Below are positions 1-5,895 of a stretch of DNA of 6,411 bases, in pieces; the first letter of the stretch is position 1; each line of letters opens with the position of its first letter. The DNA lies in the NCBI GenBank assembly GCA_013822915.1, contig PNLG01000209.1, positions 1 through 6,411 on the forward strand. The letters are read 5' to 3'. The position numbers were made by a program, and so were the translations under genes. Source of the DNA: Sphingomonas sp. (GTDB taxonomy: Bacteria > Pseudomonadota > Alphaproteobacteria > Sphingomonadales > Sphingomonadaceae). The notes under the pieces are model-generated. The model had not been told where the DNA came from, did not search any database, and saw only the letters and a program-made list of their open reading frames with translations.

Positions 1-284
1 AGAACGGGTCGCGCTGGGAACGCATTCTCGTGCGGTCGCAGGAGCAGACGGTGTCGATCCTCGAATATGTTCCCGCCGAGCGCCGCTATAGCGAGCGCCG
101 CTATCTGCTGGGTGCCGCCGCGATGGAGCAGGCCCGGCGGCTGCGCGCGAGCGTCACGGTAAAGGCGTGCAGCGCCGATGAGGCAACGCGCCAAAAGCTA
201 AGCCAGCAACAGGCCGCGATCCGCTCAGCGCTTCCGCCCCAGCCCGACGAGTGGCTTGTTTACACTTGCACGGCAGCTCCCTGA
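1..284 (+). CDS. 3' end of an unrecognised protein (5'-truncated)
   Basis: The reading frame is open from the left edge (first full codon at 3) to a TGA at 282-284, giving 93 visible residues. The start lies outside the window. A GTG at 30 could be read as a start, but the open frame before it (NGSRWERILV) reads like normal protein, so I treat the gene as truncated. I do not recognise the family. The visible part is charged and Arg-rich (EYVPAERRYSERRYLLG), followed by an Ala/Arg/Gln-rich, probably helical segment. It has two cysteines, one in VKACSAD and one four residues from the end (VYTCTAAP). The pair could form a disulfide in an exported protein, but that is inference because no signal peptide is visible. 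Its last 25 bases overlap the 3' end of the protease gene on the opposite strand. No function is assigned. Confidence 0.6.
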   Translation, partial: NGSRWERILVRSQEQTVSILEYVPAERRYSERRYLLGAAAMEQARRLRASVTVKACSADEATRQKLSQQQAAIRSALPPQPDEWLVYTCTAAP

Positions 285-1159
285 CGACCGCGCATCCACA
301 TCGGCGCAATCACTTGCCCGCGCCGCCGCGCCAGCATCACCACGCCAATGCCAAAGGCGGTGCAGATCAGCATCGCGGGCAGCGACGCCTCCGCCCCGAA
401 CGCGCCGCCGGTCAGCAATTCGGGCCCGCTGATCCGTGCGCGCAGCAGGCCGTCGGTCTGGTTGCCCGAAATCGCGATCCCGTAAATGCCGCCTTGGGTG
501 AAATTCCATGCGGCGTGCAGGCCAATCGCCGCCCATAGCCGCCGGGTCACCATGAACACCGCCGCCAGCATGATCCCCGCCTCCAGCGCAATCGCCGTCC
601 CCGCCAGCAGCGTCGCATTGTCATTCCCCAGATGGAGCGCGCCAAACAGCGCCGCCGACAGGATGAGCGCGGCCCAACTCCCCAGCATTTCCTCGATCAG
701 GCGGAAAAACAGCCCGCGCAGCATGATTTCCTCAATCACCCCCGAGGTGATTGACAGCGCGATCACCCCCGCCAGCACCGACGCATCGCGGGTGCCGATC
801 ACCTGATAGCCGCCAAGCGCGGCAATCACTGCGACCACCGCCGAAAACAGCCCAAAGCCCAAGAGCAGCCCGACCCCGAGCTCGCGCGCCGCCCCGCCCA
901 GCGCAAATTCGACATTGCCGCGCCGTTCGACCAGCATGGTAAAGGCAAGATAGCCCGCAACCGCAATGGCCGCGACCATCGCCGCAACCGCCAGCGCCGC
1001 CAAGCTACCACGCTGCGGATCAATCGCGCGGGCAAGCGCGGACGCCGCGATCAGCACGCCCATCATCGTGGCGACGCCCAGAACGAGCCGCGTGAGCGGA
1101 AAGGCAATGACGCGCGCGGCAATACCGGGTTGGTGGTCGGTCAATGGATAGTCCCCCAA
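260..1159 (-). CDS. CPBP (CAAX/Abi) family intramembrane glutamic endopeptidase
   Basis: This is a predicted multi-pass inner-membrane protease of 294-299 residues. The CPBP motifs are visible in order: EExxxR (E143, E144, R148 in EEIMLRG), FxxxH (F172, H176 in FGALH) and HxxxN (H215, N219 in HAAWN). In characterised relatives such as Rce1 these residues form the glutamate-based active site within the membrane. Several hydrophobic segments, at about 20-42, 54-76, 95-116, 125-141, 162-175, 185-205 and 260-277, fit the fold. The substrate is unknown; bacterial members serve in prenyl-protein-like cleavage, bacteriocin immunity or regulated proteolysis. The frame has no ATG before the first membrane segment. 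A TTG at 1159 opens it, and a second TTG (residue 6, 1142-1144) has a much better ribosome site (GGGGGA, 7-nt spacer). The gene lies 67 bp downstream of ada on the same strand and its 3' end overlaps the gene opposite. The family call is firm; the role is not. Confidence 0.9.
   Translation of the reverse strand: MGDYPLTDHQPGIAARVIAFPLTRLVLGVATMMGVLIAASALARAIDPQRGSLAALAVAAMVAAIAVAGYLAFTMLVERRGNVEFALGGAARELGVGLLLGFGLFSAVVAVIAALGGYQVIGTRDASVLAGVIALSITSGVIEEIMLRGLFFRLIEEMLGSWAALILSAALFGALHLGNDNATLLAGTAIALEAGIMLAAVFMVTRRLWAAIGLHAAWNFTQGGIYGIAISGNQTDGLLRARISGPELLTGGAFGAEASLPAMLICTAFGIGVVMLARRRGQVIAPMWMRGRQGAAVQV
1152..1157 (-). promoter_or_regulatory. Shine-Dalgarno site favouring the TTG start at 1144
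   Basis: GGGGGA on the minus strand sits 7 nt before TTG 1142-1144. The longer reading from TTG 1157-1159 would place this purine run inside the coding sequence. The 1144 start would remove five residues (to give 294 aa) and leaves every membrane segment intact. Confidence 0.45.
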
Positions 1160-1226
1160 ATGGCCCCAATGGCTGATAGAGGATTAGCCAAGTAACACAC
1201 CAGATGCATTCATCAACCCCCCGGCG

Positions 1227-2270
1227 CTATCTCGGCCGCTCGCGGTCGAGCAGTTCGACCTTGCGATCGACGCCATAAGCATAGCCGCCCATCGTGCCGT
1301 CGCTGCGGTGGACGCGGTGGCACGGAATGACCACCGCCAGATGATTGGCGCCACAAGCCGTCCCGGCGGCGCGCACCGCGCGCGGATTGCCCGCACTCGC
1401 GGCCAGTTCGGCATAGCTGCGCGTCTCGCCGGGCGGAATCGTGCGCAGCGCCTGCCACACCGCTTCCTGAAACGCGGTGCCGCGCACGTCGAGCGGCAGA
1501 TCGGCATTGCGATCCGGGCTTTCGACCAGCGCCACCACCCGCGCCGCCAGATCAGCCAGCGCGGCTCCGCCGGGCATGACCTCCGCCTGCGCAAAACGGC
1601 GACGCAGCTTTGCCTCATCCTCGTCAAAGGCGACGCGGCACAATCCCTTGTCGGTGGCGGCGATCAACAATGGGCCAAGGCTGGTCGCGGCAATCGTCCA
1701 GCGGATGGTGACGCCCGCGCCGCCGCGCTGCCACAGGCTCGGGCTCATGCCGAGCCGGGCGGCGGCGGACTCGTAAAACCGGCTGGGGGCGGAATAGCCC
1801 GCGTCGTAAATCGCGTCGCTCACTTTCACCTCCCGACTGAGCGCGTCCGCTGCCGCGCGCGCGCGCAGGCCGCGAGCATAGGCGGCCGGGGTAACGCCGG
1901 TGGCGCGTTTGAACAGCCGGTGGAAATGATGCGGCGCATAGCCGACCCGCGCCGCCAGTTGGTCGAGGTTGACGATCTCGTCCGCCGCTTCGATCAGCCG
2001 GATCGCCTCGGCAACCGCCACGCGGTCGCGCGCCACTTCATCGGGTTTGCAGCGCAGACACGCGCGATAGCCGGCCGCGCGCGCGTCGGCCGCGGTGGCA
2101 TAGAATTCGACGTTCTCGCGCCGGGGGTGGCGCGCGGCACAGCTTGGCCGACAATAAATGCCGGTGGAGCGGACCGCGCCGACGAAGCGGCCATCGCTAT
2201 GCCGGTCGCGCGCAATAAAGGCGGCCCAGGCCGCGTCGGAATCGATGAGGGGGGTATCGGTGTTGCTCAT
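1227..2270 (-). CDS. ada: Bifunctional Ada: methylphosphotriester/O6-methylguanine-DNA methyltransferase and transcriptional activator
   Basis: Ada removes methyl groups from DNA directly. The N-domain takes them from phosphotriesters, which turns the protein into an activator, and the C-domain repairs O6-methylguanine by suicide transfer to a cysteine. From ATG 2270 the protein has 347 residues, close to the 354 of E. coli Ada. The four zinc-binding cysteines are at 40, 44, 71 and 74 (YCRPSC and CLRC), with Cys40 as the expected phosphotriester acceptor. An AraC-type helix-turn-helix region spans about 85-180. The C-domain carries the FQ-VW-LR-IP-GET-SY motif (267-286) and the PCHR active site (Cys317), ending in GGYAYG. 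All domains and key residues are present, so both activities should be intact. The frame extends 33 codons upstream to 2369, but that stretch lies inside the preceding gene and has no Ada similarity. No strong ribosome site precedes ATG 2270. The gene lies 49 bp after the alpha/beta hydrolase. Confidence 0.97.
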   Translation of the reverse strand: MSNTDTPLIDSDAAWAAFIARDRHSDGRFVGAVRSTGIYCRPSCAARHPRRENVEFYATAADARAAGYRACLRCKPDEVARDRVAVAEAIRLIEAADEIVNLDQLAARVGYAPHHFHRLFKRATGVTPAAYARGLRARAAADALSREVKVSDAIYDAGYSAPSRFYESAAARLGMSPSLWQRGGAGVTIRWTIAATSLGPLLIAATDKGLCRVAFDEDEAKLRRRFAQAEVMPGGAALADLAARVVALVESPDRNADLPLDVRGTAFQEAVWQALRTIPPGETRSYAELAASAGNPRAVRAAGTACGANHLAVVIPCHRVHRSDGTMGGYAYGVDRKVELLDRERPR

Positions 2271-2294
2271 GGCACCGCTATACGCGCCTGCTCG

Positions 2295-2323
2295 TATGTT
2301 CACATCCCGACGGTTGCGGTCAA
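2295..2323 (-). promoter_or_regulatory. Possible ada promoter
   Basis: On the minus strand TTGACC (2318-2323) overlaps the stop codon of the preceding hydrolase gene and is followed, after 17 nt, by AACATA (2295-2300). The -35 is good (5 of 6) and the -10 poor (2 of 6). I see no clear Ada box. A separate promoter here would allow ada induction without the hydrolases. This is inference only. Confidence 0.25.
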
Positions 2324-3159
2324 AGCGGCAGCTCAGCGCGCGCGGTCTTCGATGCACCCAGCATATCAAGCCAAGCTATCGCACGCCCAGAAACTTCGGG
2401 CAAATAGACAAGATTATGCCCGATGTTCGGAAACGTCACCGACGCCGCATCGGAGCGCGCCCGTTTGAGTAGGGCGAGATTGTCAAACGGCACCGTTCGA
2501 TCAGCGGTGCCGTGCAGCAACAAGACGGGCGCCGTGACCTTTGACAGCTTGGAAGCAGTGTCGAAATGATCCTTAAGCAGCCAACGCACCGGCACGAACC
2601 AAAAGCGTGCGGCAGCCACTTGATCGATGCTGGCATAGCCCGCGAACAGGATTAACGCGCCGGGCCTTATCTCGACCGCGAGTTGCGTCGCAACACCGCT
2701 GCCCAACGAATAGCCCATCAGGACGGTACGGGCATCGGTTACGCCCATTCTCGCCAGCCAATGCTGCGCCACCCGGGCATCAGCGGCTAGAACAGCTTCG
2801 CTCGGACGCCCCGGCATGCCGCCATATCCGCGATATTCGGGGAGCAGCGCGCCGTAACCGCGGTCGGTAAAGGGTTGCACCGCAGCGGCACTGCCCGCAA
2901 TGGTATCGCCGTTGCCGTGGAAGAATAGCACGACCGGCTTGCCTAGCGCAGGCGGTTTGAACCACGCGCGGAGCGGCGTGCCATCGGTCGCGGCCATGCG
3001 CACGTCGCGATAGCCGGGCGGCGGTGGCGGGGCGTTGTTGGCACGGACGGCGCCGATGAACAGGAAATCGCGTTGAAACACATAGAGTGTGCCCACGCCA
3101 GCAACGTAGAGGCCTATCAACCCGACCAGTGCGACCGTCAGCCAGCGCCCAAGCCTCAC
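2320..3159 (-). CDS. Membrane-anchored alpha/beta hydrolase, Bem46/ABHD-like
   Basis: This is a serine hydrolase of 279 residues. A single hydrophobic segment at about 7-28 (an uncleaved signal anchor, with Arg at 2 and 5) should hold it in the inner membrane with the catalytic domain outside the cytoplasm. The alpha/beta core shows HGNG (81-84, oxyanion region), EYRGYGG (108-114), the nucleophile elbow GYSLG (Ser151), Asp220 in HGTADRTVPF and His248 in NIGHN, a complete catalytic triad. The layout DHFD-KLSKVTAPVLLLHG-D-VPF is typical of Bem46/ABHD12/13/17 relatives, some of which are lipases or depalmitoylases. The substrate here cannot be read from sequence. The start is GTG 3157-3159 and overlaps the upstream gene's stop (GTGA), so translation is probably coupled. 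A weak GAGG lies 10 nt upstream. The stop TGA is at 2320-2322. Confidence 0.88.
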   Translation of the reverse strand: MRLGRWLTVALVGLIGLYVAGVGTLYVFQRDFLFIGAVRANNAPPPPPGYRDVRMAATDGTPLRAWFKPPALGKPVVLFFHGNGDTIAGSAAAVQPFTDRGYGALLPEYRGYGGMPGRPSEAVLAADARVAQHWLARMGVTDARTVLMGYSLGSGVATQLAVEIRPGALILFAGYASIDQVAAARFWFVPVRWLLKDHFDTASKLSKVTAPVLLLHGTADRTVPFDNLALLKRARSDAASVTFPNIGHNLVYLPEVSGRAIAWLDMLGASKTARAELPL

Positions 3160-3836
3160 GCCCCGTTTGCCTCGAACAGTTCAAGCGTGCGTTCGCGCGC
3201 CAGTGCGGCGCTGGGTTCGTGATAATCCTTGCGCCGATCGGAATTAAACCCATGCCCGGCGTCATAGACATGCACCGTCGCGCGGGGCCATGCCTTTGCA
3301 ATTACCCGGTCGACCCCCTCCATCGGGATGCCCTGATCATAACGGCCGAAATGCGCGATGACGGGCACTTTCGGCTCCTCATCGACCGCGCCGGGGATCA
3401 GCGATCCATAATAGCCCGCGGCGGCCGCCACCCCGGTCAGCCGCGTGGTCGACAGCCAGGCAATCGACCCGCCATAGCAATAGCCGACGACAAACACCGG
3501 ACCCTTCGGCGCCAGCGTATCGATGCACGTCTGCACATCGCGCAGGCTTTGATCGAACGGGTGAAGTTCGCGGGCAAGCTCGACCGCGCGGGCGTAATCC
3601 GCACCCGTATATTCGGCCTCAAACCCCGGATGCTCGCGGTCGAACAGCGCAGGCGACAGTACTTCAAAGCCATCGCGCGCATAGTCATCGCACAACTCGC
3701 GGATATGATCGGTGACACCGAAAATCTCTTGCACCAGCACCAGCCCGCCACGCCGCGTCCCCGCCGGGGTCGCGTGATAGACCGATACGGCCGCGCCATC
3801 GTCCATCGTCATCGTGATTATTTGACCGCTGCTCAT
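3156..3836 (-). CDS. Dienelactone hydrolase family protein
   Basis: This soluble, cytoplasmic alpha/beta hydrolase has 226 residues, close to the roughly 236 of the classical dienelactone hydrolase ClcD. The DLH hallmarks are present: QEIFG with Glu37, the nucleophile elbow GYCYGG with Cys120 instead of serine, Asp167 (GRYDQ) and His195 (DAGHGF). They match the Cys-Asp-His triad plus activating Glu of the family. Classical members open dienelactone to maleylacetate in chlorocatechol degradation. No other genes of that pathway are visible here, so the physiological substrate may differ; many chromosomal DLH proteins are general carboxylesterases. The start is ATG 3834-3836 with AAAGGG 6 nt upstream. 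The stop TGA (3156-3158) overlaps the next gene's GTG by 4 bp, so the two hydrolases form a transcription unit. The family call is firm and the reaction is unproven. Confidence 0.92.
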   Translation of the reverse strand: MSSGQIITMTMDDGAAVSVYHATPAGTRRGGLVLVQEIFGVTDHIRELCDDYARDGFEVLSPALFDREHPGFEAEYTGADYARAVELARELHPFDQSLRDVQTCIDTLAPKGPVFVVGYCYGGSIAWLSTTRLTGVAAAAGYYGSLIPGAVDEEPKVPVIAHFGRYDQGIPMEGVDRVIAKAWPRATVHVYDAGHGFNSDRRKDYHEPSAALARERTLELFEANGA

Positions 3837-3842
3837 CGCTCG

Positions 3843-3848
3843 CCCTTT
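3843..3848 (-). promoter_or_regulatory. Ribosome binding site of the dienelactone hydrolase gene
   Basis: AAAGGG on the minus strand with a 6-nt spacer to ATG 3834-3836. It is the best ribosome site in the leftward cluster and supports this start. Confidence 0.6.
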
Positions 3849-3853
3849 CGCTT

Positions 3854-3886
3854 ACCCCCAACTGCACCATGCACATGGGCGGGGGT
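3854..3886 (-). repeat. Nested inverted repeat between chemoreceptor and hydrolase genes
   Basis: On the minus strand ACCCCC (3881-3886) pairs with GGGGGT (3854-3859), and the inner CCAT (3875-3878) pairs with ATGG (3867-3870) around a GTGC loop. No T-run follows, so it is not a standard intrinsic terminator, though it could still attenuate the chemoreceptor transcript. It also overlaps a possible promoter on the same strand: TTGACC (3884-3889), a 17-nt spacer, then TGCAGT (3861-3866). The dyad may therefore serve as an operator. The role is inferred. Confidence 0.35.
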
Positions 3887-3904
3887 CAAGGTCGAAAGCG
3901 GTGC

Positions 3905-5650
3905 TTATGCGGAGCGCACGTCGGCGATAAGGCGATTGATCTGGCCGCGCAGCGCCTCCACCGCATTGGCCACACCATCGGCGGTTTGCGCCAGCGCGCC
4001 CGCCGTGCCGCGCGACCGCTCCGCCCGTTCGTGCAGTCTTTGCATGTTGGCGGCGGCATCGGCGGTGCCGTCCTCCACCTCGGCAATCGCGGCAGCAATG
4101 CGCCGCGTCATGTCGCGCTGTTGCTCGACGGCGGTGGTGACGTTGGTGGCCGATTGGTCGAGCCCGGCGACGAGCGTATCGATCGATTCAATCGAGCCGA
4201 GCATCGTGTCGCACGCGGACCGCACCGCCGCCAGCCGCGCGTCGATGCGCCCGGCCGCGCCCTGGGTCTGGCGCGCCAGACCCTTTACTTCTTCCGCCAC
4301 CACGGCAAATCCGCGCCCGGCGGGGCCAGCCCGCGCCGCTTCGATCGTGGCATTGAGCGCGAGCAGGTTCGTCTGCCCGGCGATCCCGGAAATGAAATCG
4401 AGCACCGATGCGATTTCGCTGACCAGCGCGCCCAGCGCCTGCGCCTGGTCGCGCCCGGCCAGCGTCCGGTCGCGCACCGTGCCAACGCTGGTGTGCGACA
4501 CGCGCGCCGCGGTGCTGATATGGTCGATGGCGGTCGCCAGCGCGCCTGCCGATTGCGCGATCGTATGGGCCGATCGAGCACTTTGTTCGGTAATGGCGGC
4601 AGTGGCCATTGCCTGATGTTCCGCTCCGGCGGCTTCGCTCGACACAGCGCTTGCCGTATCGCGCAGCGTCGGCCCGGCGGATTTCAGTTGCGCGACCAAC
4701 ACGCCTGCATCGCGCTCGAAAATGTCGAACAATCGGTCAAGATGGGCGGCGCGGGCGGCGCGGGCGGCATGTTCTGCCACTTCGCGCCGGTGGAGCGATT
4801 CGGTGGCCATCATCGATTCGTCGGCCAGTCGGCGCGCCTCGCGCGATCGTTCGCGCGCAAACCTGAGCGCGCGGGCGATGTCGCCAATCTCATCCTCACG
4901 GTCGAGACCGGGAATCGCGCTGACATCGCGATCATCCGCGATGCAGTGTGTGGCGACGGCGATTTCGGCAAGCGGCGTCGCAATCCGCCGCGACACCAAC
5001 CGCGCACCCCACAGCCCGACCAGCACCGCCAATACTGAAGCCAGCGCGAGAATCACATAAGCGCGATTGTAATGCGCGCCGAGTGCTTCCTGCTCACGCT
5101 CGGCATCGGCACGCAAGTCGTCGATCAGCGTTGCGCTGGCAACGGTGAGCGGATCAATCGCCGCATAGAGTCGGCCGCTCAGGAAAAACTCCAGATCATC
5201 GAGCTTCTTGTCGTGAAGCATCGCGCTTAACGTGTCGATCGCCGCATCGGCATTGACGCGCGCGGTATCAATCCGGGCGACGGCATCGGCATGGCGATCA
5301 TCCAGATCATGTTCACGAAAATGCGCCCAATCGATGGCGATCCGGGCGCGGGCATCCTTGATCGCATCGATCGCCCCCATGCGCGACAGATTGTTGCTCT
5401 CTACCTTATGCGCGGTGGTCAGCGCGGCTGCATAGCTGTCGGTCACGCCCTGCAATTCGCTGATCGGTGCCATGCGATCCTCGATCAGCCGGTGCACCGC
5501 ACTTGCGCTTGAGAGCGCCCCGCCGATCATCAGCAGGGCCAGCAACGCCTGAATCGTCAACAACGCGATCAACACGCGGCGCAATTGCACCGCGATCGAC
5601 AGAGTCGCGCGTGGTTTGAGCCACCGGTACGGTTCCAAAAACTGTAACAT
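3905..5650 (-). CDS. Methyl-accepting chemotaxis protein with periplasmic sensor domain
   Basis: This transmembrane chemoreceptor (581 aa) senses a periplasmic ligand and controls CheA through CheW. A positively charged N-terminus leads to TM1 (about 24-46), an all-helical ectodomain (about 47-195, compatible with a four-helix-bundle sensor), TM2 (about 196-216) and a HAMP domain (about 217-270, with PL at 226-227 and DEIG at 253-256). The long cytoplasmic coiled coil has its hairpin tip at about 412-465 (IAGQTNLLALNATIEAARAG, then GRGFAVVAEEVKGLA). The tip is nearly canonical, but position 443 is Pro (AGPAGRGF) where most receptors have Glu. No C-terminal NWETF-like CheR/CheB docking peptide is present; the protein ends INRLIADVRSA. 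The start is ATG 5650; the frame upstream contains no other usual start before a stop. The ribosome site is weak (GGAAA, 10-nt spacer). No other che genes are in view, so it is an orphan receptor. The ligand is unknown. Confidence 0.95.
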   Translation of the reverse strand: MLQFLEPYRWLKPRATLSIAVQLRRVLIALLTIQALLALLMIGGALSSASAVHRLIEDRMAPISELQGVTDSYAAALTTAHKVESNNLSRMGAIDAIKDARARIAIDWAHFREHDLDDRHADAVARIDTARVNADAAIDTLSAMLHDKKLDDLEFFLSGRLYAAIDPLTVASATLIDDLRADAEREQEALGAHYNRAYVILALASVLAVLVGLWGARLVSRRIATPLAEIAVATHCIADDRDVSAIPGLDREDEIGDIARALRFARERSREARRLADESMMATESLHRREVAEHAARAARAAHLDRLFDIFERDAGVLVAQLKSAGPTLRDTASAVSSEAAGAEHQAMATAAITEQSARSAHTIAQSAGALATAIDHISTAARVSHTSVGTVRDRTLAGRDQAQALGALVSEIASVLDFISGIAGQTNLLALNATIEAARAGPAGRGFAVVAEEVKGLARQTQGAAGRIDARLAAVRSACDTMLGSIESIDTLVAGLDQSATNVTTAVEQQRDMTRRIAAAIAEVEDGTADAAANMQRLHERAERSRGTAGALAQTADGVANAVEALRGQINRLIADVRSA

Positions 5651-5732
5651 AAATGAGGATTTTCCGCGTGTTTTGACACCCCCACCCTTGCGCTGCTGAA
5701 GGCAAATGCGAGGTTAACCAAATGTTACAGTT
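5640..5732. repeat. 11-bp perfect inverted repeat flanking the chemoreceptor leader
   Basis: AACTGTAACAT (5640-5650) and ATGTTACAGTT (5722-5732) are exact reverse complements, 71 bp apart. One arm is the start of the chemoreceptor coding sequence including its ATG. The other overlaps the CtrA-like site and contains a tandem GTTACA GTTACA (5724-5735). Confidence 0.5.
5712..5728 (-). promoter_or_regulatory. CtrA-like binding site upstream of the chemoreceptor gene
   Basis: Read on the minus strand, GTAA (5725-5728), a 7-nt spacer and TTAAC (5713-5717) match the CtrA consensus TTAA-N7-TTAAC at all but one base. The site lies about 63-78 nt before the chemoreceptor ATG, where CtrA often overlaps the -35 region. 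The TTAA is also the centre of the palindrome GGTTAACC (5712-5719). CtrA commonly controls motility and chemotaxis genes in alphaproteobacteria. I see no convincing -10 downstream. Confidence 0.4.
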
Positions 5733-5766
5733 ACATGAATTTGGTGCGGAATCGGCGTGAATTTGC

Positions 5767-5778
5767 GCGGTAAACCGC
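5767..5778. repeat. 12-bp dyad upstream of the atpH promoter candidate
   Basis: GCGGT-AA-ACCGC is a perfect dyad that ends 4 bp before the putative -35 at 5783. A slightly different pairing, TTGCG (5763-5767) with CGCAA (5776-5780), also exists. The position suits a regulator site, but I know of no regulator that matches it. Confidence 0.3.
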
Positions 5779-5782
5779 AATG

Positions 5783-5811
5783 CTTGCATCCGCGCCAAGC
5801 CGATGCTAGGC
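5783..5811 (+). promoter_or_regulatory. Candidate promoter of the atpH operon
   Basis: CTTGCA (5783-5788), a 17-nt spacer and CTAGGC (5806-5811) partly match the alphaproteobacterial housekeeping pattern CTTGAC-N17-CTATAT. Transcription would begin near 5818, giving a leader of about 78 nt before GTG 5896. Moderate to weak, but it is the best candidate on this strand. Confidence 0.35.
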
Positions 5812-5831
5812 GCCGCGCATCCCAGCCAAAG

Positions 5832-5847
5832 GGGCGCTTGGTCGCCC
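5832..5847 (+). repeat. GC-rich hairpin in the atpH leader
   Basis: GGGCG (5832-5836) pairs with CGCCC (5843-5847) around a 6-nt loop, directly before an in-frame ATG (5848). If transcribed, it would mask the AAAGGGG run at 5828-5834, the only ribosome-site-like sequence for that ATG. That argues against 5848 as the main atpH start. Confidence 0.3.
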
Positions 5848-5895
5848 ATGTTTGGCATGGGGCGAATTTCCGTCGACGAAGAGGGTGACGATCGC

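Larger units (their letters stand above)
5651..5895. other. Divergent intergenic region between the chemoreceptor gene and atpH
   Basis: These 245 bp are more AT-rich over 5700-5780 than the surrounding coding sequence and hold the control signals of two divergent transcripts. On the chemoreceptor side are the CtrA-like site and a small dyad GTGT-TTTG-ACAC (5668-5679). On the atpH side are the dyad at 5767-5778, a plausible promoter at 5783-5811 and a GC-rich hairpin at 5832-5847. I see no further gene or RNA in it. Confidence 0.6.

Noticed and set aside
1170..1190. TGGCT-N11-AGCCA dyad between ada and the protease gene as a terminator
   Set aside because: The stem is only 5 bp with an 11-nt loop and no T-run, so chance is a sufficient explanation.
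2277..2282. TATAGC on the minus strand close to the ada ATG, suggesting a leaderless transcript
   Set aside because: There is no -35-like sequence at the right spacing, and the match to a -10 is only 4 of 6.
2271..2369. 33-residue N-terminal extension of Ada in the open frame
   Set aside because: It overlaps the 3' end of the upstream hydrolase gene, and ATG 2270 gives the usual Ada length with cysteines at the expected positions.
1308..2468. Long + strand reading frame opposite ada
   Set aside because: It is a shadow of the GC-rich ada gene, which carries every family motif. Its translation is Arg/Gly/Ala-rich with no recognisable domain and it runs across the intergenic gap.
3087..5038. 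Two long + strand reading frames (3087-4616 and 3869-5038) opposite the hydrolase and chemoreceptor genes
   Set aside because: Both are antisense by-products of high GC. The minus-strand frames show complete catalytic triads and the conserved chemoreceptor hairpin.
5673..5701. Perfect TTGACA on the + strand (5673-5678) as a -35 for atpH
   Set aside because: No acceptable -10 is found at 16-18 nt spacing (CTGAAG at 17), and it is over 200 bp from the atpH start.
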